Shown here piece by piece: positions 51,985 to 60,077 of a DNA stretch of 64,000 bases. The number at the start of each line of letters is the position of its first letter. Position 1 is the first letter of the stretch. A model generated the notes under the pieces. The model ran no database searches, was not told where the DNA came from, and saw nothing but the letters and a program-made list of their open reading frames with translations. Made by a program: the position numbers and the translations under genes. Source of the stretch: Streptomyces sp. Edi4 (GTDB taxonomy: Bacteria; Actinomycetota; Actinomycetes; Streptomycetales; Streptomycetaceae); contig NZ_JBEJGY010000004.1 in assembly GCF_040253615.1 (NCBI RefSeq), forward strand, positions 7,254,001 to 7,318,000, given 5' to 3'.

Positions 51985-52787
51985 CACTTCAGGTTCGCCA
52001 GGAAGGAGAGGATCGCCTGGTTCGTGGCTTCGGGGGCGGACAGGTGGGGGCAGTGCCCGGTCGCGTCCAGAGTGACCAGCTTCGATCCGGTGATCGTCTC
52101 GTGGACGAAGGCGCCGACCTCGCGGGGTGCGATGACGTCCTGGGTGCACTCAAGGACCAGCGTCGGCACCCGCACGCCCTTCAGGTCGTCCCGGGAGTCC
52201 GAAAGGAACGTGGTCCGGGCGAATACCCGTGCCATGTCCGGATCGGTGGCGCAGAAACTGTTGGTCAGCTCCTGGCCGAGCTCGGGCCGCTCCGCGTTCC
52301 CCATGATCAGCGGAGCCATCGCGGCCGACCAGCCCAGGTAGTTCGCCTCAAGCGACTCCAGGAGCTCATCAATGTCCTCGGCGCTGAATCCGCCCCGGTA
52401 TCCCTCGTCGTCGACGTATCGGGGAGACGGGGCGACCATCACAAGGGCCCCGACGCGCTCGGGTGCCATCCCGGCGGCGAGCACGCCGACCATCGCGCTC
52501 ACCGAATGGCCCACGAACACCGCGTCGCGCACGTCGAGCGCCTCGCACACCTCCACGACGTCCTGGGCGTAACCCGCCAGGGACCCGTAGCGGTCCTCGG
52601 AGAACGCCGAGGGGTCGGCCGCGCCCGAGCCCACATAGTCGAACAGCACTACGCGGTACTCCTCGGCCAGCGCCGGCACCGTGAGCCGCCACATGTTCTG
52701 GTCACACCCGAACCCGTGCGCCAGCACCACCGTGCGTCCCTGAGGGTTACCGGTGACCGTGACGTTGTTCCTGCGAGCGATATCCAT
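51984..52787 (-). CDS. RsbQ-like alpha/beta hydrolase, co-activator of the RsbP-like phosphatase
   Basis: 267 residues very like B. subtilis RsbQ by eye: RRNNVTVTGNPQGRTVVLAH, GFGCDQNMW, the Ser elbow GHSVSAM, VMVAPSPRY, FCATDPDMARVFA, and the catalytic His in ATGHCPHLS. RsbQ binds a small hydrophobic ligand and is required with RsbP for sigma-B activation on energy stress; plant KAI2 receptors are distant kin. It is first in the three-gene module. The ATG at 52787 is preferred; the frame extends 8 codons upstream. Confidence 0.9.
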   Translation of the reverse strand: MDIARRNNVTVTGNPQGRTVVLAHGFGCDQNMWRLTVPALAEEYRVVLFDYVGSGAADPSAFSEDRYGSLAGYAQDVVEVCEALDVRDAVFVGHSVSAMVGVLAAGMAPERVGALVMVAPSPRYVDDEGYRGGFSAEDIDELLESLEANYLGWSAAMAPLIMGNAERPELGQELTNSFCATDPDMARVFARTTFLSDSRDDLKGVRVPTLVLECTQDVIAPREVGAFVHETITGSKLVTLDATGHCPHLSAPEATNQAILSFLANLK

Positions 52788-52899
52788 GACTCGTACTCTT
52801 TCAGACCTCACGGACGGCTCGATCCGGGCGGCCCGCTACCGCCGGTATCCGCCCGGCACTCTCACATGGCGATCCGGCAAACCGCATGAAAAGCGATAC

Positions 52900-53322
52900 T
52901 CACACGGTCAGGCGACCGATGTCCTGGGGGTCGAGACCCGTCAGCTGCGCGATGCGGGGCGCCGACACACCCGCGGTCAGCGCCCGGTGCACCAGGGCTT
53001 CCCAGTCCTGGGTCGTCTCGCGGAACTCCAGCAACTCCCTCTCCGCGTCCGTGACGGACTGGGGCGCGCACTCCCGCTGGACCCGCAGCGACTCCTCCTC
53101 GCTCAGCGGCACGGGCAGGCGCTCGGCGTCCTCGGGGATGAAGGCCTCCGCGTCGGCGGGAAGAATCCGTACCTGCTCCGAGGACGCGGAGACGTCGTGC
53201 GCCTGGAGCCAGCCGTGGACGGCCGGTGTCTCCACGCACTCGAGCGGGCCCACGGCGGCGAGCGCCGCGCCGAGCCGGGGGCGCAGGTCGGGGAGCAGGA
53301 AGAGGTAAGCGTCATCGGCCAT
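52900..53322 (-). CDS. Hypothetical protein with C-terminal HTH-like segment
   Basis: 140 residues starting MADDAYLFLLPDLRPRLGAA, acidic in the middle, with a helix-turn-helix-like end (VSAPRIAQLTGLDPQDIGRL). It sits alone between the RsbQ promoter and a divergent TetR gene. No family is recognised. A small DNA- or protein-binding role is possible. Confidence 0.5.
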   Translation of the reverse strand: MADDAYLFLLPDLRPRLGAALAAVGPLECVETPAVHGWLQAHDVSASSEQVRILPADAEAFIPEDAERLPVPLSEEESLRVQRECAPQSVTDAERELLEFRETTQDWEALVHRALTAGVSAPRIAQLTGLDPQDIGRLTV

Positions 53323-53504
53323 CGTGCGGCATCGCCTTCTGGGTCGCGATCGGACTTCAACGGTGCCTCGATGCTAACGCCCGCCACGGCGCGCCCCTGC
53401 CGCGCACAACACCGGGCGGGCGCGGCGCAGTTCGGGCCGGAGGGCCGCGCCGTGGTGGAGGTGCCGCCGTGTCGTGCGGGCGACACGAACGTACCGCATT
53501 CCAT

Positions 53505-53514
53505 AGCGATCGCT
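53505..53514. promoter_or_regulatory. Candidate TetR autoregulatory operator
   Basis: A perfect palindrome AGCGATCGCT lies directly upstream of a TAAAAT -10-like hexamer (about 53516-53521), just before the TetR gene. Binding here would repress that gene. The site is short, so this is a moderate call. Confidence 0.45.
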
Positions 53515-53528
53515 GTAAAATTGCCGTC

Positions 53529-53555
53529 ATGACGAAGAAGCGAGGGCGGCCGTGA
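53529..53555 (+). CDS. Eight-codon leader ORF duplicating the TetR start
   Basis: ATG ACG AAG AAG CGA GGG CGG CCG TGA encodes MTKKRGRP and stops on a TGA that overlaps the GTG of the TetR gene. The TetR protein itself begins MTAKRGRPRS, so the leader is an imperfect 23-24-bp duplication of its own start. It could couple translation or be the scar of a start-region duplication. Confidence 0.5.
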   Translation: MTKKRGRP

Positions 53556-54151
53556 CGGCGAAGCGGGGCAGGCCGAGGAGTTTCGACCGCGAGGCCGCGC
53601 TGGTCCAGGCCACCATGCTGTTCTGGCGGCACGGCTTCGAAGGCACGTCCATCACCGACCTCACCGCGGCGATGGGTGTCTCGCCGCCCAGTCTGTACGC
53701 CGCCTTCGGCGACAAGCGCGCGCTCTTCGCGGAAGTCGTCGAGCGGTACGGGGAGACCTTCGGCGCGTTCATGGGTACGGCGCTGGCGGAGGAGAAGGAC
53801 ACGCGCGCGGCGTTCGCCCGGATGTTGCGCGAGGCGGCCGTCCACTACACCGATCCCGCGCATCCGGCCGGGTGCCTGATCATCTCGGCGGCGACGAACT
53901 GCACGCGGCAGACGGCGGACATCGAGGGGGGTCTGCGGGAGCGGCGGGCGGCGAATGTGCGGGTCTTCGAGGACCGGCTGACCGAGGCCCGTTCCTTGGG
54001 CCAGCTCCCAGAGGACGCCGATCCGCGCGCCTTGGCGGTCTACTTCGGGGCCGTAGTACAGGGGTTGTCGCAGCAGGCGCGGGACGGGGCGACGGAATCG
54101 GAACTGACCCGAGCGGCCGAGCTGGCGATGGCGGCGTGGCCGGAGGCGTAG
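53552..54151 (+). CDS. TetR/AcrR family regulator
   Basis: 199 residues. The AcrR-type start RGRPRSFDREAALVQATMLF and HTH GFEGTSITDLTAAMGVSPPS are clear; the C-terminal domain has AVHYTDPAHPAGCLIISAAT, typical of the TetR_C group that controls oxidoreductases and quinone or drug stress genes. It is divergent from the 52900 gene. An eight-codon ORF with the same first residues precedes and overlaps its GTG start. The target operon is not evident. Confidence 0.85.
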   Translation: MTAKRGRPRSFDREAALVQATMLFWRHGFEGTSITDLTAAMGVSPPSLYAAFGDKRALFAEVVERYGETFGAFMGTALAEEKDTRAAFARMLREAAVHYTDPAHPAGCLIISAATNCTRQTADIEGGLRERRAANVRVFEDRLTEARSLGQLPEDADPRALAVYFGAVVQGLSQQARDGATESELTRAAELAMAAWPEA

Positions 54152-54189
54152 GGGGTCACGGGTTGCCGTCCGGTGGGGTGGCGTGGGTG

Positions 54190-54416
54190 CGGGCTGTGGG
54201 TGGCTGGTCGCGCAGTTCCCCGCGCCCCTGGCGGGGCTGGTGCGGGCCTGCGTGGGCGCTCCGGCCTGCTTCGGCATGGTCAGCCTGTCCGGCGTTTGAG
54301 GACGAGTCGCCGTTCAGGCGCGAACGGGGTCTGGGGCGGAGCCCCGGGGCTCTGGCTGCGGGTTGTGGGTGGCTGAGCGCGCCGTTCCCCGCGCCCCTGG
54401 CGGGGTTGGTGCGGGC
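54190..54416. repeat. Two copies of a Streptomyces intergenic repeat
   Basis: Two ~58-bp copies (about 54190-54248 and 54357-54415) share the core TTCCCCGCGCCCCTGGCGGG, preceded by GTGGGTGGCTG. Between them lies a second common element (TCCGGCGTTTGAGGACGAG ... GGGGCGGAGCCCCGGGG). Such elements recur between genes in many Streptomyces and can form transcript-end hairpins. Here they separate two converging genes. Confidence 0.75.
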
Positions 54417-56060
54417 TCAACCGGTGTTTGCGGTCCTGGACCGCAACCGCGTCTGGGCGGCCGCCAGGCGGGCCGACTCGTCCTGGGTGCGCCCGGACTC
54501 ACCCGTGACGTCGTCGGCCCAGCGCAGCAGCCGACGCAGATGCGCGTCCGCCCCGGTCGTGGCGACCCGGGGCCGGCCCAGGACGACCTCCCCGCCCGTG
54601 CCGTCGACGGCGACCAGGGTGCCTTCGGCCAACGTGCGCCCGCCCGCCCGGACGCACCCGCCGGCCGCGTCGACGGTGAGGCTCGCGGCGCCGACGACGG
54701 CGGGTTTGCCCATCGAGCGCGCCACCACGGCCGCGTGGCTCGTGGGGCCGCCGCGTGCGGTGACCACCCCGGCCGCGGCGGCGAGCCCGTGCATGTCGAG
54801 CGGGGACGTCTCGGGCCTGAGCAGGATGACGGGTCCCTGCGAGGCCAGCCGCGCCGCGCTGTCGGCGGTGGTCGCCACCCGGCCGACGGCGACCCCGGGA
54901 GACGCGCCGAGCCCCCGGGTGAACAGCTCCCCGGGCTCGATCCCCGTGATCCGGGGCGTCCGCACGTGCGTGAGGTGCCGGGGCGAGACACGCAGCAGCG
55001 CCTCCTCGCGCCCGATCGTCCCCGCATCGGCAAGGTCGACCGCGACCCGGACCGCGGCCCGGCCGACGAACTTGCCGGGCCGCACCTGGAGGATCCACAG
55101 CTCGCCCGCCTCGAAGGTGAACTCGACGTAGCACGCGTCGCGGTAGTGCTCCTCGAGCCGGGCGAGCGCGGAGAGCAGACGGTCCCACACCTCGGGTTCC
55201 CTGGCGGCCAGGGCGCTCAGGGGCTCGGTCAGTGAGGTGCCCGAGACCACGTCCTCGCCCTGGCACCCGAACAAGGCTTCCCCGAACGGGACTTGCTCAC
55301 CGGTGTTGGGATCGCGGCTGAACGCGACACCCGTACCACTGCGTCCGTCGCGGTTACCGAACACCATCGCCTGGACGGTCACGGCGGTGCCGAGGTCGTG
55401 CGGGATGCCGTGCAGTTCGCGGTAGGTCTTGGCGCGCGGGGTGTTCCACGAGGAGAACACCGCCTCGATGGCGAGCTCCAGCTGGCGGGTGGCGTCCTCG
55501 GGCACACCGTCGCCGTGGCGTTCCGCGATGAGCCGTTCCACACTCCGTACCGCCTCGGCGAGACGGTCCGTGCCCGCGTCCTGGCCGCTGAGCGTGCCCT
55601 CGACGCCCGCAAGGCGCTCCGGGCCCACACCGACGACCTCGGAGGCGAAACTGGTCAGGAACCGCAGCCGTGAGTCGAGCGCGAAACGCAGGTCGCCCGT
55701 CTCCTCGGCCAGCGCGGCGGTCGCTCCGGTGGTGAGTCCGAGGTTGAGCACGGTGCTCATCATGCCGGGCATGGACACACTGCCGCCGGAGCGGACCGAC
55801 ACCGCGAGCGGCCGCCCGGGGCCGCCGAGTTTGCGGTGCGTGGCCGCTTCGAGACCGGCCACGGCGGCCGCGAGTTCGGCGTCGAGTCCGGCGGGCGGCT
55901 GCCCGGTACGGAGATAGTCGCGGCACGCCCGCGTGGTGATGACGAAGCCGGGTGGCACCGGAAGCCCGAGGCGGTGGAGCACGACCAGCCCGTGCGCCTT
56001 CCCGCCGAGCACGTCCGCCGTCTCCTCGACCTCGGCCGAAAGCGGGTGGATCCAGGTCAT
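54417..56060 (-). CDS. PPDK-like protein: ATP-binding and phospho-His domains, no PEP barrel
   Basis: 547 residues. The PPDK/PEP-synthase ATP-grasp part (about 1-345: PPGFVITTRACRDYL, VSVRSGGSVSMPGMMSTVLN, GTGVAFSRDPNTGE, WILQVRPGK) is followed by the swivelling phospho-His domain (about 400-510, TARGGPTSHAAVVARSMGKP with catalytic His). True PPDK is ~870 residues with a C-terminal PEP/pyruvate barrel; that domain is absent. It may phosphorylate another small molecule or protein, as rifampin phosphotransferase does with another domain order. The HTH and TetR genes upstream lie on the same strand. Confidence 0.8.
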   Translation of the reverse strand: MTWIHPLSAEVEETADVLGGKAHGLVVLHRLGLPVPPGFVITTRACRDYLRTGQPPAGLDAELAAAVAGLEAATHRKLGGPGRPLAVSVRSGGSVSMPGMMSTVLNLGLTTGATAALAEETGDLRFALDSRLRFLTSFASEVVGVGPERLAGVEGTLSGQDAGTDRLAEAVRSVERLIAERHGDGVPEDATRQLELAIEAVFSSWNTPRAKTYRELHGIPHDLGTAVTVQAMVFGNRDGRSGTGVAFSRDPNTGEQVPFGEALFGCQGEDVVSGTSLTEPLSALAAREPEVWDRLLSALARLEEHYRDACYVEFTFEAGELWILQVRPGKFVGRAAVRVAVDLADAGTIGREEALLRVSPRHLTHVRTPRITGIEPGELFTRGLGASPGVAVGRVATTADSAARLASQGPVILLRPETSPLDMHGLAAAAGVVTARGGPTSHAAVVARSMGKPAVVGAASLTVDAAGGCVRAGGRTLAEGTLVAVDGTGGEVVLGRPRVATTGADAHLRRLLRWADDVTGESGRTQDESARLAAAQTRLRSRTANTG

Positions 56061-56148
56061 CGCGGTGTCACCTCTGCGTCGCCTTGGCTGATGGGTCCCG
56101 GGCGCCCCGGGCGTCCCGAGCGGTGCACTCCGGGACGGCGAGCGGCGT

Positions 56149-56781
56149 TCAGTGGCGCGTGCGCCCGAGCGTGGCCAGCAGGTCCTCGTGCAGCTGGAAC
56201 CAGACGGTGTGGTACGAGGAGGTGCTGTCGGTGACGTACTCAAGGGAGCCGGCCCGCGCCCGGGTCAGGGCGTCGGCGAGCCGCACGGGATAGCGCTGGA
56301 AGCGGAGCAGCGCCGAGGAGAGTTCGGCGCACAGGGGCTCGGCACGCTGGTGGAACTCCGTGAACCGGTCGAGCACCCGGGCGTCGTAGGCGGAGTCGCT
56401 GTGGTCGTTCATGGTCATGGTGCCGTCGATGGTGCGGGTCTGCCAGGCCGTGCACAGGTCGAGCAGCTCGGGGTTGAGCACGAGGAAGCGGTCGAACGCC
56501 GAGGTCAACGCGGATCGGACGCCCGCTTCGTCGAGCTCTTGGGCGATCCGCTCGGCGTCGGCGGCGCGGCCCTCGTCCGACAGGCCCCAGCCGCCGAAGG
56601 CGCCCGCGGTGTGGGTGACGAGCCTGGCCACCGCGAGGTCGATCAGTTCCGATTCGACATCGGACTCGGAGAGCCCCGACGCCTTGGCCACCGCGGACAG
56701 GCCGGAGAAGCCGATACAGCGGAGCGTGTGCAGCACCAGCAGGTCGGTGCTGGTCGCGTGGGACGAAACAGGCTGGGTCAT
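56149..56781 (-). CDS. HTH-containing conserved protein linked to the PPDK-like gene
   Basis: 210 residues. An N-terminal winged-helix-like region (VLHTLRCIGFSGLSAVAKAS, VESELIDLAVARLVTHTAGA) is followed by a helical domain (LLDLCTAWQTR, EPLCAELSSALLRFQRYPVR). It starts on an ATGA overlap with the TetR gene upstream and is 88 bp before the PPDK-like gene. The coupling suggests a shared pathway or regulation. No specific family is named. Confidence 0.55.
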   Translation of the reverse strand: MTQPVSSHATSTDLLVLHTLRCIGFSGLSAVAKASGLSESDVESELIDLAVARLVTHTAGAFGGWGLSDEGRAADAERIAQELDEAGVRSALTSAFDRFLVLNPELLDLCTAWQTRTIDGTMTMNDHSDSAYDARVLDRFTEFHQRAEPLCAELSSALLRFQRYPVRLADALTRARAGSLEYVTDSTSSYHTVWFQLHEDLLATLGRTRH

Positions 56782-57986
56782 GGCGCGGCCCCATCGGGTG
56801 TGGTGTGGGAGACATCTGAGGTCGTTAGGTCGGAACTCGCCGCCGCGTGGGCGGCGCCGGGCCCCTGGGCCCGGGCGACGATCGCGCCCTGCCGCACGCG
56901 TACCGCGTACTCGGTGGTGTCGTCGGCGTCCGGGACGCCGAGGGCCGAGGCGAGCAGGCCGTGCTCGTCCAGGACGAGGCGCAGACGCGGCAGGGCGCCG
57001 GGTGCGAACACGCGCCGCAGACAGCGGGCTACGTCACCGGCCCGGAGCCGTACGAGCCGGCCCGTCTCGGCCGGGTCCGCCGTCGCGACGACCACGGTCA
57101 CGCGGTCGCCGGCCCGGGCGGCGCGGACGGCCTCCTCCGCGGCCTTCAGTCGGTTGGTGCCCAGCAGGGCGACAACGCCGTCCTCGGCGAAGCCGACGGG
57201 CAGGTGCGTGATGAGGTCCCGCGCTTCCTGCGGTGGGGCCCAGGGGTCCTGGCACATCTGGGCGGACGGTACGTAGGGGAGGTGCGGCGGGTCCCAGGTG
57301 TCGCCGAGGGGGAGGGCGCCCAGATGCGCGCAGGCCTGCACGACGTCGAACGGGTCGCCGAGAGCCGCGTCGGCCGATGTGCCGGGACCGTCGAGCAGGC
57401 GCAAGACCAGCTGGGCGCGCCGGACTTGACGCGAGGTCGGGGCGCCGCCGGGCGCGTGCGCCTCAAGGGCGAGCGCCAGGAGCAGCGCCTCCAGGTGCGT
57501 CATCTGTCCGAACGCGTCACGAAACGGCTCGTCGTCGAGGACGCCGGCGGTCTCGCGCAGTTGTCCCTGGGCGAATGAGGGGCTGCCGTCGGCCAGGGGC
57601 ATGCCTTCGAGGCGGACCCGGGCGAAGGTGCCCAGCGCGTCGGAGATGGATGGGGTTGTTTCAGCGGCGCCGGGCTTCCCGCCCGCGTTCTTCCGGCGGC
57701 GCGCACCACCGGCCGCGTGCGCTGCGGCGGACTTAACTGGGCTGCTGGAGATGGCAGTTGGAGGGCCGTACGCACCCCGCTCGACCATGTCGACCAGGAC
57801 CGCGAGGTAGAGCGCGCGCTTGCTCGGGAAGTTCGAGTACACGGCGCCACGCGTCAGTTCGGCTCGCTCGGCGATGTCGTCCACCTTCGCCGCCGCGTAG
57901 CCCCGCTCGGTGAACTCCGTCCGCGCGGCGGCCAGTACGGCCGCGCGCGTGCGCTCCTGCTGCTGGGCCCGGGTCAGCCGTGCCAT
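56778..57986 (-). CDS. Large TetR-type regulator with long C-terminal domain
   Basis: 402 residues, about twice the usual TetR length. The N-terminal HTH (LAAARTEFTERGYAAAKVDD, RAELTRGAVYSNFPSKRALY) is standard. The remainder (about 120-400) is a soluble domain with strands (VTVVVATADPAETGRLVRLR, LRLVLDEHGLLASALGVPDA) that may bind a ligand or partner. AAGGAGG lies 9 nt before ATG 57986. It heads the operon with the HTH protein and perhaps the PPDK-like gene. GTTCAC-N17-GTGAAC at 58016-58044 could be its operator. Confidence 0.75.
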   Translation of the reverse strand: MARLTRAQQQERTRAAVLAAARTEFTERGYAAAKVDDIAERAELTRGAVYSNFPSKRALYLAVLVDMVERGAYGPPTAISSSPVKSAAAHAAGGARRRKNAGGKPGAAETTPSISDALGTFARVRLEGMPLADGSPSFAQGQLRETAGVLDDEPFRDAFGQMTHLEALLLALALEAHAPGGAPTSRQVRRAQLVLRLLDGPGTSADAALGDPFDVVQACAHLGALPLGDTWDPPHLPYVPSAQMCQDPWAPPQEARDLITHLPVGFAEDGVVALLGTNRLKAAEEAVRAARAGDRVTVVVATADPAETGRLVRLRAGDVARCLRRVFAPGALPRLRLVLDEHGLLASALGVPDADDTTEYAVRVRQGAIVARAQGPGAAHAAASSDLTTSDVSHTTPDGAAP

Positions 57987-58007
57987 CCGCGCCACCTCCT
58001 TGTGCAC

Positions 58008-58363
58008 TCACCGCCGTTCACGCCGACGATACGATACCGTGAACATCAGGATGATGAGACCATTCGAATGATTGCGGGGATCGCTGGCGTCCCAGGCGGC
58101 CGGCACCCCTGGCGTCGTCGCACCCGGGTCCGGCGTCCTTGCCGCCCGGTTCGTGGCCGGACGTGCGCGGCGGGGGTACTGCTGCGGAAGCGACGGTCCC
58201 GGAGATCACTCGGCCGGGCGGCCCGGGCATCGGCCGCCGCACATATCGCGTCCACCCGGCCCTTGGGCCACACGTCCGTCCAGTGCGCTGCTCGTCCTCT
58301 TCGTGCCGCCGAGCCCGCCGCGCTACGACAAAAACGGGGGTCCGGCCCCCCGGCAGAACGTGT
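58008..58363. other. About 350 bp without a gene, with a candidate operator
   Basis: An inverted repeat GTTCAC-N17-GTGAAC (58016-58044), with an ACGAT direct repeat inside, lies just upstream of the large TetR gene and may be its operator. The rest shows no supported coding frame. It separates the TetR operon from the 3' end of the phosphopantetheinyl transferase gene. Confidence 0.5.
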
Positions 58364-59038
58364 TCAGCCGTCCGGATCTTCGCGGTGCAGCGCGATGGCC
58401 GTCACGACGAGTCCTCGGTCGACCTGCCAGCGCCCGTCGAAGCCCGTGAGCGGGGCCCGGCCGACCTCGGGTCCTGGCACCAGGAGGCGGGCGTGGAAGG
58501 TGCCCGACTCCGGGTCGATCCGAAGCGACGCCTGCGGGAAGTCCAGCTCGCGGCCGGTGAGCGGGAACCACGCCTTGAAGACGCTCTCCTTGGCGCTGAA
58601 GATCAGCCGGTCCCAGTGCACGGCGGGGCGCAGCGCCGTCAGGTGGCGCGCGTGCGCCCGCTCACCGACCGACAGGACCATCTCGACGACGCCCGCGCTC
58701 GGCAGCGGAAGGTTCGGTTCGGCGTCGATCCCGACCGTCACCACGTCCCTCGCGTGCGCCATCGCCGCCGCCCGGTACCCCCGGCAGTGCGTCATGCTGC
58801 CGACCACGCCGCGCGGCAGCTTCGGGGCGCCGCGCACTCCGGGCAGGATCGGCGCGGGCGGATACCCGAGGCGGCCGAGCGCGGTACGGGCCAGTCCGCG
58901 TACGGTGGTGAACTCCCGTTGGCGCTCCGGCACCGCCCGCTGGATCAACTCGGCTTCCTCGGGAAACAGTTGACCGGTCTCCGAGTCTCCGAACGCCTCG
59001 GCGGTGACCACGGGGGCCGGGAGCAGAGAACCGATCAC
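58364..59038 (-). CDS. 4'-Phosphopantetheinyl transferase (Sfp/EntD type)
   Basis: 224 residues with the EntD-like pattern: MTHCRGYRAAAMAHARDVVT, VGIDAEPN (metal-binding Asp and Glu) and FSAKESVFKAWFPLTGR. It transfers the phosphopantetheine arm of CoA to carrier proteins such as the one at 25366-25593. Its neighbour is a type II thioesterase (61 bp upstream on the same strand). This suggests it belongs to an NRPS or PKS locus; no synthase is visible in the window beyond the stand-alone parts. Confidence 0.9.
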   Translation of the reverse strand: MIGSLLPAPVVTAEAFGDSETGQLFPEEAELIQRAVPERQREFTTVRGLARTALGRLGYPPAPILPGVRGAPKLPRGVVGSMTHCRGYRAAAMAHARDVVTVGIDAEPNLPLPSAGVVEMVLSVGERAHARHLTALRPAVHWDRLIFSAKESVFKAWFPLTGRELDFPQASLRIDPESGTFHARLLVPGPEVGRAPLTGFDGRWQVDRGLVVTAIALHREDPDG

Positions 59039-59099
59039 GCGTCGACCCGCCCGACGGTCGGGCGGCCGGTCCTGGGGGCGGCGGCGGGGCGCGCGGGCA

Positions 59100-59858
59100 T
59101 CATCCGTTCAGGGCGGTGATGTGATCCCGTACGGCCTCGGTCACGGCGACGGCGTGGGAGTTGAGGTAGAAGTGCCCGCCGGGAAACGTCCGCAGCTCGA
59201 ACGGGCCGCTCGTGTGCTGGGCCCAGGCGCGGGTCTCCTCGAGGCTCGCCATCGGGTCGCTGTCGCCGAGCAGCGCGAGGACCGGGCAGGACAGCGCGGG
59301 ACCGGCCTGATGGCGGTAGGTCTCCACCGCCTTGTAGTCGGCGCGGATCACCGGCAGGAACAACGCGCGCAGTTCGGGGTCCTGGAAGGCCCGAAGATCG
59401 CTGCCGCCCAGCCGCTCCATCTCGGCCACGATTCCCTCGTCGTCGCGCTGGTGCACCGACTCCTGCCGCACGCTGGTGGGCGAGCGGCGGCCGGAGACGA
59501 CGAGGGACAGCGGGGCCGCTCCGTCCTGGGTGAGCAGCCGCGCCACCTCGTAGGCGACCATGGCGCCCATGCTGTGCCCGAGCAGCGTCAGCGGGCGGTC
59601 GGCCCAGGGTCGCAGCGCCGTCGTGACGTGCCGCGCCAGCTCCTCGATGGAGGCCGACGGGGGCTCGGTCCTGCGGTCCTGGCGGCCGGGGTACTGGACC
59701 GCGAGCACGTCGATCTCCGGCGACAGCATCCGGGAGACGGGGTGGAAGTAGCTGGCGGCGCCGCCCGCGTACGGAAAGCAGACGAGCCGGTTCTTGGCGT
59801 CCGGAGCCGGGTGGTAGCGCTGGATCCAGTCGCTCTTGTGCTGCACGCTGCTCGTCAC
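59100..59858 (-). CDS. Type II thioesterase
   Basis: 252 residues with RLVCFPYAGGAASYFHPVSR at the start, the Ser elbow GHSMGAMVAYE, Asp in LLGDSDPMAS and His in FPGGHFYLNS: the standard editing thioesterase of NRPS/PKS systems. It removes wrong acyl or aminoacyl groups from carrier proteins. It differs from the thioesterase at 28635, so they are not duplicates. A 9-bp inverted repeat lies about 60-90 bp upstream of the GTG start at 59858 (see 59920-59949). Confidence 0.9.
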   Translation of the reverse strand: MTSSVQHKSDWIQRYHPAPDAKNRLVCFPYAGGAASYFHPVSRMLSPEIDVLAVQYPGRQDRRTEPPSASIEELARHVTTALRPWADRPLTLLGHSMGAMVAYEVARLLTQDGAAPLSLVVSGRRSPTSVRQESVHQRDDEGIVAEMERLGGSDLRAFQDPELRALFLPVIRADYKAVETYRHQAGPALSCPVLALLGDSDPMASLEETRAWAQHTSGPFELRTFPGGHFYLNSHAVAVTEAVRDHITALNG

Positions 59859-59919
59859 TCAACTGCCCCTCGTGTGTGTGGCCTACCCGGCGAAGGCTTT
59901 CATCCGGGCCTGACCGGGC

Positions 59920-59949
59920 CAACCCCTAACCGGCCCCACCTAGGGGTTG
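59920..59949. promoter_or_regulatory. Inverted repeat upstream of the thioesterase gene
   Basis: CAACCCCTA-N12-TAGGGGTTG, perfect 9-bp arms, ends about 60 bp before the thioesterase start. The shape suits a response-regulator or repressor site, but it could also be a stem in the leader RNA. Confidence 0.5.
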
Positions 59950-59964
59950 TGCGGCACGAAAATG

Positions 59965-59996
59965 AGGTCCCACCGCCTCAGGAGGCGGTGGGACCT
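59965..59996. terminator. Strong hairpin terminator of the ABC transporter operon
   Basis: AGGTCCCACCGCCTC and its complement form a 15-bp stem with a tiny loop, about 80 bp after the permease stop. It separates the ABC operon from the thioesterase/phosphopantetheinyl transferase genes. Confidence 0.8.
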
Positions 59997-60077
59997 GGCC
60001 GGACAGTCGTACGGGGGATGGACTCCCGGCCCTTCGGGTTGGCTTGTGCGGGGTTCGCGTACCTGCCCGCGTGGGTG

